A stretch of 64,000 bases of DNA from the NCBI GenBank assembly GCA_013399305.1, contig VXAI01000139.1:2142598-2206597 (forward strand), read 5' to 3'. Shown here piece after piece: positions 11,168 to 26,100 of this stretch. The notes beneath the pieces were generated by a model. That model did not search any database. It worked only from the letters and a program-made list of their open reading frames with translations, and had not been told where the DNA came from. A program made the position numbers and the translations under genes. Origin of the DNA: Rostratula benghalensis (taxonomy: Eukaryota; Chordata; Aves; Charadriiformes; Rostratulidae). Within the stretch, counting starts at the first letter, position 1, and each line of letters starts with the position of its first letter.

Positions 11168-14100
11168 CTGTGAAGGAGAACAGAGAATAAGTCATCAACC
11201 TGTTTCTGACAACACAGAGAAGAAAAACATGCTAATGGCTTCAGGAGACTCTTTTTTAGTTAGGAGTTAAGAGGCTTCAGCTGCTGTTGCCTCTGAGGTC
11301 ACTTACCTCTATCAACAGTAACATCCCAATACTTTAAAGCTCAATGTTTTGCTATTTAGAGAACCAAGACTTGTTTTACACTGCACAAACTGACTTCAGC
11401 AAATACTAAAGATGTACCAACTGCATTGAAAACAAAGAGAAAAATCTCTGATGCTGTGAGAGTGGGGGCTCGCATGCTGCAGCTTTATACAGAAGGTGAA
11501 TTTACAGTGTGAAGCTCTAGTGACTACCTCCTGCCTGGTTGTGTAGGAAGACCAAAGTACCCTGGCTAACTTCAGGCAGTTTGTTTCCTCTCTGCACGTC
11601 CAGTGTCAGACTTTGCAGATGGCTACAGACTCTAACAGTAATTTTTTTTTTTGTTATGTAGTGAGATGCAATGGCACCTTGTTAGCTTGCATTCTCAGTG
11701 GCTGCATCATGATTTGGACTAAGAGGAGATGGCTGCTGCCATTACAGACAGTTGCACATATTTCCAGAAACATGGGGTTCTGCTACAATCCAAGAGTTAT
11801 AAGTATGTTAATGGTAAAGAAGAAATTGTGCCCTCCAGCCCCAGCTCTTGAGAGTCCTGCATCATTTGGTAATCAAGGCTGAGAGCATCAACTATTGCCA
11901 GAAAATAGCTATAATTGACTGAGCAGTGCTAAGCAATGTTAAGGACATGGGTCACAAGTAACTTTCAGACTTTGGCTGAGATAGGCACAGCATAAAAACT
12001 CTTGTTTTAACAAGAAAAAAAAAAATTTGCAAAGATTCATAGTGTTTATTCATGCCATGCCAGAACAAGAGCTCCTGTGATGCTGTGGTGCAGCATCATA
12101 CTACAGTGGGAAACCTAGGTGAGAGCAGTGCATTAGAGCCATGAGCTGGGTTCAGCTCTGGCTGGTGCTCTAGCTTCTGTAGGACTCAAACTCACCCCCA
12201 GTTCACAAACTGGCTGTTAAGAGCTGCTTTTTAGCACTGTCAGGTCCCTGCTGCTGCCACCTGCTCTCCCAGGAAGCTTGTCGCAAAGGTGCCTGTTCCT
12301 CTGCAGTGGGCCTACACAAAGTCCATCTCCCCATGCCCATCTCTCCTTCTGCATGCTGTGGCCTGGCCACAAGACACACAGCCCAAAGCCAGGACACAAG
12401 ACAGCTTTGTGAGTAGCTGGTCTCTGGGTAATAACTGAACAGCCTGAAAAGCATCTATTTGTAGCACCCTGCGTTTGAGTCTGCTGTACTGCAGGCAAAG
12501 ATGGGCAGCTCAAGGAGGTCCAGAAACTGGTAGAGAGCAGAGGAGCTGCTCCCCATGGGGAAAGCAAGAGCATGGCATCGCTGTAGCATACGTCACTTGG
12601 TAAATATTCTGTGGTTCCAAAAAAAGGCAAAAAATTTGGTCTGGGAGAACACATGGCACCCAATGTACACTTTGCTCCAACAAACCTCACACTGCAGGTC
12701 AGTTTTGAAAGAGGCTTTCATTTTGGATGGAAGAATTTTCATGACTGAGTGGGGTTTTGTTTGAAGGCTGAATTGGTGTGATTATTATTAAACATTTCTG
12801 GCAGATAACATAATGTACAATTTAATGTAACACAGTTAAATACAACATTTTACTATCAACACAAAATTTCTGAGTGCCAGAAAGCACTTGAGTATATTGC
12901 CTGTTTAGTTCTGCTAGGAAAGCAAGCCTTACAATGAACAGAGATGAAGAGCTATACCAAGATCCCCTCAGGAGTGCTCTGGAGTTCAAGACTTGCTTTT
13001 TTGCCATAGTAAACAAATACTAACACCTTATGTGCTACACACATTCTGTAAAATGTACCTTGCGTGTCTGACGTGAGAGAGGAGCATCAACAAATTAGCC
13101 AGACGGGTTGTCTGCTGCTGGGAGGGGATCCCACTCTTCGCAATAACCCACACTAGAGCATCCGTGACTATATTAAGCAGGTGATGCAGCTTCCTGTTGC
13201 TTTCAGGTTCTTCTGCTGACAAGGGAAACATGCCTAACCAGAGGAGAGAAAGAAATACTCCCTGTTCATGAGGAAGGAAAAAAAAAAAAACCTGCAGCTG
13301 TGGATTTTTTCTGATGTAATATTTCAGCAGCATTAGAGAAGATACGTTTCCTGACATCTCTCCCCTCAAGACTGCACAAACAATGCTCTATGCACTACAC
13401 CAAGCTCCAATTTGCATTCCTTTGCCAAAATTTGACGGTCACATCATCATTTGCAAATTGAGTGACTGTCCCAAATCCTGAGGGGACAAATGTTGAACAT
13501 AGGACCTCAAGTCCAGAGAACGGACACAGTCTTCTTTCTCTGGGAGATTTTCCTTGAATCACTCTGTACCTTAGTAATTACTATGAATTATAGCATTATG
13601 CTTGCTCTAGTACCTTCTTGCTGGAAAAAAAATAAATCCTTTTTCTCCAAGTATGTCCTAGGGAAGGGAGGGAGAAGAACATGGTGAGAGACGCTGCCCA
13701 TAGACCCAGTCTCCCAACAGCTCACTAAGGGCCCCATAATACAGTACTACCAATGGTGAGAAACCTTGAAAGTCAGCAAAAGTGATAAAAGGAGACTGGG
13801 TTATGGAGAGGGAGGAGAAGGAATAACCACTAGGAATGTCTGGAAATATACAATAACATCAATAGAGCAGAAGAGACTTGGAAAAAAGAATCCTTCCAAA
13901 GATACTTATGGAAGGACATTGCTCCAGAACACCTTGACAATTAGGAGTAAAAGACTAACTTTGACAAGAAAAGGAGAGCAGGGGGAGGTGAAAGGAGAGC
14001 TTTTTTTGAGAGGTGAAGCTTTGTAGAAAATATGGATGAAGAACATGGGTATTTGTTGGGTTTTACTGGTTGGTTGTTTTGGTGGTGAGTTTTTTTAAGA

Positions 14101-17100
14101 AAAAAAGAACAGCTTTGGTTTAGTGTTGAAATGAGTAAGTGGTATAACAACTGTGCTATTCTTCAGAACTGGGCTGAGAGTTATGCAGCAGCTTCTTGAT
14201 GAAAACAGTACATGTAGTCAGATGGGGGGGTTTTGTTGGGTTTTTTTTCCCCAACAATAATTAAAGTTTGTTCTGGGGAATAAAATTATTTTACTGCAGA
14301 CTACCCTAAAGTAGCAAACACAAGCTCCTATTTGCCTTGAGTAAAAGGCTGTGAAGCAAAGCTCCTGTATTGAAATTCACCTTGCAGAACCATGGAGTAC
14401 TTTCAGTCATTTCTATCTGCTAATTATCATAAAATAGGAGCACTAAAGCCCAATTAATCATAACTCAGTTGAGTTAACTAGTTTTACTAGAATTGAGAAT
14501 TAAGGACAGGTTTGTAGAGCTGTACAGCAACTTTACACGTGACCAGGATTCAGAGAGATATGAGCTCATTGAGAGTTCTCATTGAAAAGGACATACCCAC
14601 AGCCTGGGCCGTGAGCCCCACCTTGTGAGAAGCTTTCAGACTTTGAGACTTTCATGCAATCCTTACAAGACATAGACCTTAAATCCAGCAAATGGTGCAG
14701 TTTAGAATTTTATTGAGCAAAAATCCTTACAATCTGATGGTTAGAAGTCCTTTCCTGTTGTTCTCTTTCAACAGCTTTATCCCATTTTTAAAGGCTGATT
14801 TCCCAGCCACCCCCAAAATAAAAAGTACCATTTGGTGAGAATCAGAGTCAACTGAGTACTCACTAGAATTGAGGAGGATCATTGCCTTGACACATAGATA
14901 TTCCTTGTGCTGCAGTTTCAGCTCTCTGAACCTCGAGGTCATGGCCAGGAGCATATCAAAGATCTCCAAAATTCCCTCTACGCATTTTCCCTCGTCCCTA
15001 TGAAAACACATTTAAAATGTTACTGAAAAAGTGGAATTAAGGAACTCTGACTCAGCCAGAGAAAAGTCAAAGCACGAAGTAGGCTGAGAAAGGCCTATCC
15101 ATCTCAGCTTCAGGAGCATTCAAAAGGTTCTATCATAAAATCTAAATTGAAAATTACACTGCTATAAAAGGTCAGGACCTCTAAGAAACTGATTTTCCCT
15201 TCAAAGTGCATGCAGGGTTGACTGCAGGTAAGTATGACCATATTTCTGTACGAGGTTTTATCCTCGCAGCCATTATAATTCTGCATAATCAGTTTGAAGC
15301 TGTGGTGCAGGGCACAGTACTGCCTTGAATCATCTTTCAGATTTGTTTTACAAGGAGTTAACACCACAACTGTTGATATCACTATTTGTACCTGATGGAG
15401 GCCTAAGGGCTTGGTAAGTTAAGAAAGAATCCGTAAAATAAGTTTCTTGGAAAAATTAGGCATTTTTAAGGAATAAAACAACATCTATCCCCATCCCGCA
15501 GCAGCTTTTTCTTTGAAGGTGTTTAAATGTAAACAGCTTTTTTTGGTGTTTTAGCTGTTTCATGGTTTGGTTATTTTTGTTTGCAAGTGTTCACTGAATG
15601 CAACTTTCTCCATTTTGGATATTGGAAACAGTCCCATTTTCTGATCTGAAAAAAAACCCCAAACAACCCTAAGCCATTCCAATAGTTTTAAAATTGAGCA
15701 GCAGCAAATTTCAAACCACTGAAATTACTGTTCCAGTGTTTTGGTTAGTGAGGTTTTTTTTTAACATGCATTGGATTAAAAAAGCAATTAAGCTCTATGA
15801 CACAGTATTCAAAGGGATGCTTTTTATTCTATCTGCAGTATGAGATTTTTTCTCTCTGTAATATTTTCAACACAAGACAGGCTTAAGCACAGCAGTGCAG
15901 GAGAATTAAAAGACCTTTACTCTTCTACTGGATCCCAAGGGGAGGGAGCTGAGCCTTTAGGCTGCGAGGCAGGCACAGGCAGGTAACAACAAGGAGGTGC
16001 AGCCGGTACTGCCTGTGGAAAGGCAGCTGCCTGAATAGTGCCCACTTTCCCATGTTCCCCACAGCAAGGGAGAATTTTAAGCTTTGGAGGCACCTGCCAT
16101 TTTCAAAACAAAGAACAGATTGCTCCTTGTCTAAAAGATCATGTAGGAAGTGTATCTTAAGTTCAGCTAAGATGAAAACAATTAAGTTACAGACCAGTTT
16201 CATATATGCATCTCTTAAAATAAAATCACAGCATGCCCAGATGCTTGCTAGCTCCCAATCTGCTGTATCTGGTGGAGATGAAGGAATGCATCAAATAAGC
16301 TCACTCCATTCAGCACGTATTAGTTCCCAAGGAACTAAACGTATCATATATTTTCAGGAATTTCTTATCATTGCATTGAACAACACAGCATGTCCTCATA
16401 GTGAATTTCATATGAGCAAATAATAATTTATTTTGTATCTTTTATAAATTAATTTTTTTTCCCTGCACTAATCCATTTTGCTTTCTGTTTCTAAGATGAT
16501 GATTATCATTGAGCTCAAAGCACAGAACTGGTATAGATCTGAATTTCCCCATGGTTGAAAAGGTTAAGAGACATTTTAAACGTACCCAAGAGGGTAGATT
16601 GTTTCCCTGACTTTTTACTGCTGTGAAGCCCAGGTCAAATCGTTCTAAAGTCCTGCAGAAAAGCACCCTGCTTTAGCTTGAAAAACAATAATTTCAGTAT
16701 TAAAAAGCAAGCTAGGGCTTTTTTTTAATCACTTTTGACTAATTCTGCAATGTTCATTATTATAGATATTTATTAAGTTTGTGCTAGGGGCAGAAAGAAA
16801 AACAGGTAGAAAAGCTGCTTAAAATAATTAAAATATGACCTGACACTGTATCTGGGTATTTTTGAGGGCTCAGGGAAGAAAATCTATCAGTGGGAAGAAA
16901 CTGATAGACAACATAATGCCTTGTGTCAATGTATCTACAGTTTCAGCATCTAGATACTCAGGCCAAAAGGAACAAACCCAACAAAAGTGAAAAATACGGA
17001 GAAACTTCACACTGTTACGTGCTACAGGAATTAAGGAACCAGTAAGATCAACAGTACTGTTTATGCTTAGCATGTGGAACCTCAAGACATTATTGTTACA

Positions 17101-20100
17101 AATACAAGTAAATTATACTGCTAGATAAAATATTAATAGCAACTTGCATATTTAATCCTCTGTTTCTTACCATTCCCACCACCTCCAAATGTGCTAATAT
17201 TAAATGTTACAAAGAAGTTTATTCCTCTTACCTGTCTAGTACAAGGTCTGGTGCAAAAATTAATTTCCCAGGATGGTCAATTGATCTCCACATCAGACCA
17301 ACCATTAAAACTTCCATCCAGCAGCTCTCCAAGAGTCTTACTTGGTCATAGAGGCTGAGATCAATGAAACCTAAAATAATGAAAATAGCTCAGTCAGAGA
17401 ATGAAAGATAGATACGGTGATGACCAGTTGAGAAATGGTCAAACTACAACTGTGTTTACAACCAAGATCAGGCCACAGTTTTCAAAGCAGAGCTGCTTTA
17501 GATAGGTCTTTTAGCAGAGTTGTTTCTTTCTTAGACAAGTTTGTCTCTATGACTACACATAGAGAAAGATCATTACACAGCCTGGACATGGGAAACAGGT
17601 TTCCCATAGTTCTTTCCAGTTATCTGAAGTCTTAAAATACACGTAGTGTGTTTGCACTGTCAAAGAATCTGCTGTCAGTAATTTATAAAAATGGTTCGTG
17701 TATTAAAATCTTATTCAACTACTAGGCTGGATGACAGTTGGTGACAGCCCCTGGTTGGCATAAACTGGGTGAAGAATGCTCTCTCTTACCACTGCTAAAA
17801 GTGCTGCCTTTCAAAATCCATAGCCTTCCTCCTTATCTTATAAGAAGGGTAAACAGGAGCTTATGAGCAGTACCTTCCCTCCTGGATTTTGCTGTCACAG
17901 AATTTACTACAGAATTCACAGCCAGCAACAGATTATCTGCCAGACACAGTCATAATTTTAAAAGTGCTTCTGGAAAAATAATCATGGATGTGTAAATAGT
18001 ATAAACTGACAGTGGCAGTTTCCTAGGAAACAACAGCCCAAAGACATTTCAGAAGTTTATTTAAGTAAACATTTACACAGGTGTTTGCTGATTTCTCTAA
18101 CATAACCAACCAGTGACTTGGTTTACTAACGCAGTTGAGTGAGATGTCAGACCAAGTCCCAACATTCAATCTACAGATAGTTAAAGATCCAGTTTTACCT
18201 CAGATGTCATCTGCTAAACTCATTATCGGCACCAGCTGTACGATTTGCAGCCATTGAGAACAGCTGTGAGAAGGACTATACCTTTCTTTTTCTTAACCAT
18301 CTGGTGCTCTAAAGACCAAGAACAGCACATAGCCACCATAGCTTCTGTTGCAGTGTCAGAAATCTCATTTAATTTGATGCAGCTTTTTTGTTTTGCCAAC
18401 AACCAAAAGCAGCCTTATTATTTTTTTGTTTTGAAGGAGAGTGCACGGTAATTCTGAGATTATGCTCCCCTTTGCAATGTGATGCTCTTGTGTAGCAACC
18501 ATGTCAACTGAAGCAATTGCAGACACTCAGTGCTGGGACACACTTCAGTTTTTCATCAATGGTATTAGAAACCTTCTATCACGATTCAAGGAAATAATTT
18601 GGTCCTAAATTCTTTTTTATAGCAATCTAGTTAAATACCCCTTTTAATGAACCTTCTAAGTTAGATTAATCAGGTATTTATAGTTGATGAGGTAGAAATT
18701 ACATGCAACACCAAGTATGCTTTTTAAAAAATGCACAAGTATTTGATTAACAACAGATATCAAATTAAGGGCTAGGTCACTGTCTAAATCAAAATACATC
18801 CAGATGGATTCCTGAGAGCAATAAATTGTCCATTACTTTATAGGATAAAAACCTTAAGATTTTGATACTGCACATTTACTGTGCTGTGTTATTATTTCAA
18901 GGTAAAGAATGATCATTAATGGTAAAAGCATTGACTAAAATAAACAAAAACAAAATTGAAATTCTTACCAGGAATTTTTTTGGCCCAACCAATCATGTGA
19001 ACCAGCTCTTTGTCAGCCAGTTTTGTCAGCGACATCATCATGGAGGCCTCTGTGAATGGTTTGCTGGGGCGACTCACCAACACATTGGGAGGCTCCGCTT
19101 CAAGTAGTGTTAAAACAAACTGCTCTGGACTGACTGTGCTGAGCAGGATCTCTTTCACACGGGTCGCTGTCTCATTGTATTTCTTAGCTTTGCCAATGCA
19201 ATGCACCTGATCTTCTGAATTACGGTGGCGACGCAGGATCCGATATCCACAACGTTCTCTTCTCGAGCCTGACACAAAAGGCACATGATTGCATTGAAAT
19301 ATTTCTCTCTCAGTGTCCCAATCCAAATGTTTGGAAAGAAAGGGAAAAATCCTTTAATATTAAATGTTCCACTATTCAATATCAACTTTCAGTATTTCTA
19401 GAGCATTCACTATAGACTTAACTTAGTTTCCACTGACTTCAGTGGAGGCTTTTATTTATTCTACCAAACAAAAAATAACATTAAAAAATGTTTACTGTTG
19501 AGCTTCAGCTAGCTTGCTTTAAAAATCTGTGGGAAAATGCCCATTGACATCAAAAAGAAATAAATCAGGTCTTTAAATCAAATAAAGATAGCTGTTTGTA
19601 AATTTTGTTTTTAAATTCTGTTACAGTTGTAACACAGTTGTAAACTGGCAGAACAAAAGACTTCTGAAAGTCTGTGCCATGCCACAGAGTAAATACCTCA
19701 GCCAGAAGCACAGCTGGGCCTCACGGCTAGCTAGGTGGCCATCTAGTGACTCTCTGAGATACATGCTGTTTTCACCCTACATCCCATTAATCCAACAGAA
19801 GTTTCCCCAAAGCGAATTCCAGTATCTACAACTAGAAGGAGCAAGTCCCCATTTGGAGTTCTGAATGCAGAATACTACTTCTGTTGCAAAGAGCAGTCTT
19901 TTAAATTCCTGAAATAAATTGTTCATTCTAACACCACCAAATTCTATTGTTCATTCTAACACCCACCTTGTTACTGGTGGGGCCACTGTTACCTGTTCTT
20001 CTATAGCTGCCATGGAAAGAGTCTAAAAGCATCTCCGAAAACATCATACGGGGATTTGCTAAAGCATTCAGCCATGGCTTTAACTTCCCTCATCACCCCT

Positions 20101-23100
20101 TCAGCCTAACAAGGGTTATGTTTACTGATTTACAAATAATCCTTGGCAGTAACTAAGATGAAAGATTGTACCACACTAAAAATCAGGATACTTAAAAATA
20201 TTGTTATCAAAGAGATCCTCTAGACTGGAATCCTCCAGCACTTAACATTCTAATATCACAGCTAAATTACCCTCTAAATCTTTTACAAGTTAATTTTTTG
20301 TGCTGTTCATTAATACATATGATACTCAAAGGCTGAATTTTCAGAGATATGAAAAAGCCTGTGCTAACATAAATCTACACCAGACCAAAATTTATCATTG
20401 CATACATAGAGACCACAGAGTCTTAAAGCATAATAAATTGTCTCATTTGGTTTCAGTCCCACAACAAATTTAACAAAAGCATAAGTTCTGCTACTGCTAC
20501 TGTCTTGACATTACTAAATTTATGAAGTCTTTTTAGTGTGTTGCCTAAAGACTTCTTGCCCTGGTCACAGAGTCTGGTTCTTCTTCATTAGGATATATGA
20601 TTGAGGACTTCATAAAACATATGAAGACAAAGAAGCAAAGGAACAATGGAGATGGAAGAATTCCAAGAACCTAACCAGTGACAACAAGCACATAGGCTTG
20701 GCTACTCTCAGGGCTGTCAAAGGAGAATAATCAGTCTGGCCATGACACCCAGCAGACAAGTCAAGAGGAGAGGTTTTTCAGCTCACCTGGAGGGATGAGG
20801 CATTCCAAGCCACTAGAAAGACCAAAGGATCTAGGTGTCACCTACAAGTAGGGCCATAAGTTTGGGCCAGCTGCCAGAGGCGTGTGTGTGTGTGTGTGCT
20901 CACAAAAGAGTTTGTGCACAAGATACCTGGAAGAACAGAATGTCCAGGAGCCAGCTACTGGATAACATTGACTTTCTAAAGCCAGTCACTGGAGGGATCC
21001 ATAGCATATTTGTGTTTCTGTGACCATTTGTATGGGAGAAGATCTGAGTACCAGCAACTGGGGTGAGGCTGCAGACCCAGAGGCCATTATCTGGGGTGAT
21101 ATGGGGATCCACAGGCCAACTATTTGATGGACTGGGTGTCTAAACCCAGGCACTGGAAGGATCTGTATTGTATATAAGCCTATATTTGCCACTGCTATAG
21201 AACTGCCATGAGTGCTATATTTTCTGTCTGCTGATCTATATGGCTAACTATGTGTATATAGGTATTGTGTGTGTGTGCCTAATAATAACAATATACGCTC
21301 AGACTTGCTACTGTACCTGAAGACATGGCAATGTGGCAGTTTTCCTTCTGTCAAGCTACTGAATTCAGCAATACCTGCCGTTCTTCATCCATATCCACCA
21401 GAGTTACATAGACCATGAGTTGCCTAAAGTGCAACCAGGGTTGCAAATACAGTTCTGGCCCTGAGTTTCATTTAGAAAAGAGGGCCAAACATAAGCCAAA
21501 TTAAAACTAAAGGGATTTCAGATGCTGTCTTGCTAAATAAAATGATGGACGAATGCAGACTCGCAGAGGTGAAGGTTCCTCAGATGAGGTGGATTTTAAG
21601 ATCATAGTCCTCTCTTGTCTTCAGCAGCTATCAAGCACCATTTGAGTGGACCCATGAGAGGGGTGAGATGCAAAGGGTAATCAGATACAACTTGAAGGCA
21701 CTGGAAAGACTGGTTAAGGACTCACGAATTCCTCCAGGACTTTAAGGATGTGGAAGATTCAACTGCACACTGCTATCATCCTCACTTGCTGTCTGTTTAG
21801 TAAACCACCTCAGATGTAAAAGAGAACTCTGGGCTAAGCCTCATTTTGGACTAATGCACAAAGGTCAAGAGGAAAATCTTGAAGTGCTTTGTCAGCTTCA
21901 GGAAAATATTAGAATGGCACAGTGGGCTGCAGACTGTAGTCATGTCATGCACAGAAAGTATGTAAATATGTTCCATCAGGGAAGACAAAGAGGAAAGGTC
22001 AACAGTGAGCTAAGCAACTGGAACAAAAGTACAACTGGAGACAGATGAGCAAGTGCCTAGGTAATCAGGGTGGTCTACCTACAGAGAACTCTGTGGTTCT
22101 GATTTCAATATGAATGTGCATGGTAGAGATCCTAACCACCAGGAGAGAACTTAATTAAATCAAGAAACACCACCTCACATCATTTCCACTATTTAGAAAG
22201 CTGAAGCACATTGAACATGGCCATCTTGAAGGAGACAAAAGAAAAATAGCACAGAGGGCTGAAAGCCATAGGGAGATGCAGGGCAGAGGAGAAATTTTCT
22301 TGGGCTATCAAGAAATACCAACTGCTCCACAGCATGCATAGTTTTTATCCTCCAGTACCTGGTGGAGCTGTGACAACATAGGGATAGCAGTCTTTTAATT
22401 AAACACGTGGAAAAGTTGGTCAGTTAGGGACTATAGCTAAAATGATAAAGTCAGAAAAACTACTAGTTTAAGAGGGAGCTAAGAATGGGAGGGAGAAGAT
22501 GCCTGATGACACAAAGAGGAAGAAATTCCAGCAGTTGGACACACCTGCCAAAAGCAACATGTGAGCAAGCAAGCATTTGCAACCTTCTCATTGTCCCTAG
22601 TTCAGTTACTAGCAGTGAAGTGAAGCAAATACACTCTTGTGGAACTCCACAGCCTCTGATCAGCTGGTCAGTCCTCAGCCATGTTATACTGTCACCCAAA
22701 CTTCTTTGTGGCATGGAAAACATAAGGCCTTTGGTGCCAAAGCTAGAGCTATTCTTTCCAATTCACCATTGCAAAGACTTAAAATAAAAGGTTATAGCCT
22801 CTCCAAAATAAAAATACACAGGTAATTTGAAGGAAATTAAAGAAATCAGTAAAATGTTTAAAAATATTAAAAAATAGTAGTCCAGCATCCTGTTCTAATT
22901 CATGGTTTTGTATAATTTTCATCTGTGTAGCTGAACTCCATGCTCCATCTTAAAATAATCCAGTCAGGTTGTGATACCTATTGATGTTATTAAAGGTCTC
23001 AGTACTTGAGGAAGGTTCTTACTGAGAAACAGCAAGCCCCTGAATTTACTTTAGGTTGTTTAACTAAATCAAGTTTCACATATAACCATATAAAATAACT

Positions 23101-26100
23101 TATTTTTTAAAAGTGCTTCATTTAAAACACAGAATCAGTTTCTATAATCACAATCAGAAAGCCAAAATAAGAGTGCTAGGCATTTCTGCATAAAAAACTT
23201 GCTACTAAAAGAAATGCTGGAAGTGATGAAATAAAAAAGGGGGAAGGGGAAACCAGATTCTGAATTATTGTTTGTATTTTTTAATCACCATATATTGCCA
23301 AAGCAGGCAAAGACTCATTCACTTCTGTGTGAACAGTGTGCGTAAAACACGGCCCATCTGTAACTACAAGAGATACCATTTATTTCCACATTAAAATTTA
23401 TTCTGCCTGTATTAAAAAAAAAAAAAGAGTGCATTGTATGATTGCACAATGAATAAAACAATATTTAATTTTCCTAGCCAATTGACACGTCAGAAAGCAG
23501 CAGCCTTTCCAGTTAAAGCAACATTTCAGCAACATAAAGGAACTTCTGTGCTTTTTATTCAAATCCAAAGCTTACACAGGACTGAGAAATTTTACCTCTA
23601 TGTCTGCTAGCATTCAACAGGCATGTATAAGTGCTTATAAAACCATATTTTTTAAACAATTATAGACCAGCTTAATATTTGGCTTAACTAGAGACAGAGA
23701 CATGGATCAATCTGTATAAAAACACAGCAATAAAACAATTGCAGCCTCCCAGATTAGGGGTTATTTCTGACTTTCCCCCAAACTCTCAAACTATACTTAA
23801 GTGCTAATATTCATTCGTATAACGGTAATTCAGGCAATTGGAAAAATGCACAAGATGATCAAATCCCTCAGTCTTCTTATAGCAGTCTCATTATTTAGAA
23901 CTACTCTTTTGGAAGAAAATAGTTGTATTCAACTGAGACTGCTGAATCAAGGGCAAGACCTTGAGCTACAGCACCAATGACCACATGGATCACAAGGACA
24001 TAAGAAATAAGGCAACATTGAAAAAAAATAATTCAAATGAGCCTGTTGTTCACTCACCCATGAACAAGCCACAACAGGTATTATTGGCAGTGAAACACGC
24101 CTCGTTTCTGATGTGGTGTTTGAGCTTAAAACTCTCTCAGGTATACATTAGTAAATTGTTATCACACCAGTCACACTTGAAAGCAAATGCGTATGTTCTG
24201 GTGAGTGCATCTTTATTCACAGAGTAGACCTGCTGACAAAGAAGCTGCTGTCTGCCATGCACACACGAGAACATGAACTGAAATCACAGTAATTCCTAGG
24301 ATAGCTGAAATGCAATTAATAAATTAATACATCTTATGTCTAGAGAATTTCATGGAACATTTTTTTGCCACTTACTTTCAGTGCAAAAAGTAATTTGCAG
24401 TATTTTAAAGTGCTATCTAGAAACTGCACACAGCAGCCAAGCACAGGAGAAAAAGAGAGCCAAGTGCTCACAGAAGTTTTTGTTGAATTGCGTTTCTGCA
24501 AATTTGTGGAATGATGTCAGTGTTCAAGGACAGTGTTTATCCATCGCTGTTTAGTATGGCCTCTCAACCTCCTCATTTGGGGTGGGGAGGCAGCTGAGAG
24601 GAACTTTATCTTTGGACAGTTTTCAACATGTTAAGAACTGACACATGGGTAAAAAGATACAGGAGCAGGGTGGGGGAAATACATAAGTCCAGTGACAACA
24701 CAGAAACTGAAAAATCCTTATGGAAGAAGGCCTATTTGCTCCTCAGGAAGCAAAAAAGAGAAGTACAAGCACAGGTGCTCCAAGAATGCCTACAGCTAAA
24801 TGATGAAGGAATTCCTCTCTTCTAGACTACCTTGGGCAAACAGCCCAGACCATTTCAGGCTCCATAGGTAAACATCAGAAAGCTCCAAGATCCACTTTAT
24901 CCTGATGTGTCTTATTTGAGTTTGTGGGGCAAAATTTACTTTTAATTTATTTGCAATAATTATGTTTTCCTTTTTCCTGGTGTCTCCTTTGCAGTCATTT
25001 TACTACCCTTGATAGCAGTCCTAGTGCCAAAATTTAGCAGTAGCTTTCTTGATTGGATTCTTTGTAGACAACAAAGACTTCCTACAGAGAGATTTGCAGA
25101 TGCAGTATCTAAGAACTTCATTGCACTTCGGGCAATGATGGCATATTTTGGAAGAAAATCCATTATCACTTTAATACAAAACACCCCCCAAGCTAGCCTC
25201 TGCTGAAGTAACTGTGGCTTATTGGGTTGACTTCTCAATGTTTATGAAGGCAGTGATATCCAAGAGAATTTCAGACCAGGAAACTCCAAAGCAACACTAT
25301 TGCCTCCTACTATTTTAAAGACAGCGTGTACTGCCCAATCACATTTACACACAGAAATGTATGTTATACACACACATATATTTTTTCTCAAGATGACTAT
25401 TGATGATATACAAAATGAGGATTTAAAGGTTTGATGCAAACAGTGAAGTTTTTGTGAAGAGCTTTCATAGACTACAAAGTGGTAATTGAAGTTCTTTTAT
25501 CAGTTCTGCTGGACAACAAATCTCCACCAAGCAAAAAATGCACTTACAAACCATTTTATCCTATCCAGGGTTTTAGCAGATGTGAGCCAACGCGTTCATT
25601 AAGTGACCTGGCAAAGGAGTGGAGATGGGGAAAGCCTTCATTAAAAAGAAAACGTACTCTTATATGGCTTTTTACAGTAAAAACCTGGTATTAAAGCTTG
25701 GCTCTAACAAGAAAAAATTTGAAAGATAATCACTCCAATCTGCAGGAAATGACATTTATGTTTCATGCAAGCAATACAGTCTTAAAATCTGCCTGCTTTA
25801 AATGTCTATCACTATGTGTCCATGCATCAGTTTTACTCACAGGTTCCTCTTAACTCATCAGACAACTCAGACCATTCTGAGTAATTTTTATATTCCTTTT
25901 TCTCAAATCAAATTGTTAAGATTCTCAACTTTCAGTGCATACAATTTAAAAAACCCTGATTTTTAAAAACTACAATTCTTGTTATTTTACTACTATAGTT
26001 TCAAAGTAATTTTTGGCCTGGCATAGTCACTAACAACTCCTAAATATTTATTATTGTAGGGAAATTTTGTTTATGAACGTGTGACAAGATTAAAAGGAAC

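Noticed and set aside
12217..12690. 157-codon open frame on the minus strand in ESR2 intron 7
   Set aside because: No family resemblance, Cys/Ser/Pro-rich pattern of a non-coding frame, no splice sites in phase with the receptor exons.
15170..15181. AGGTCAGGACCT, palindrome-like estrogen-response motif in intron 5
   Set aside because: Only five-base arms with a two-base gap; it fits neither the three-base ERE spacing nor the IR0 layout.
24960..25238. Overlapping open frames on both strands that might be a transposase remnant
   Set aside because: I could find no DDE-type or zinc-finger motif in either frame and no terminal inverted repeats nearby.
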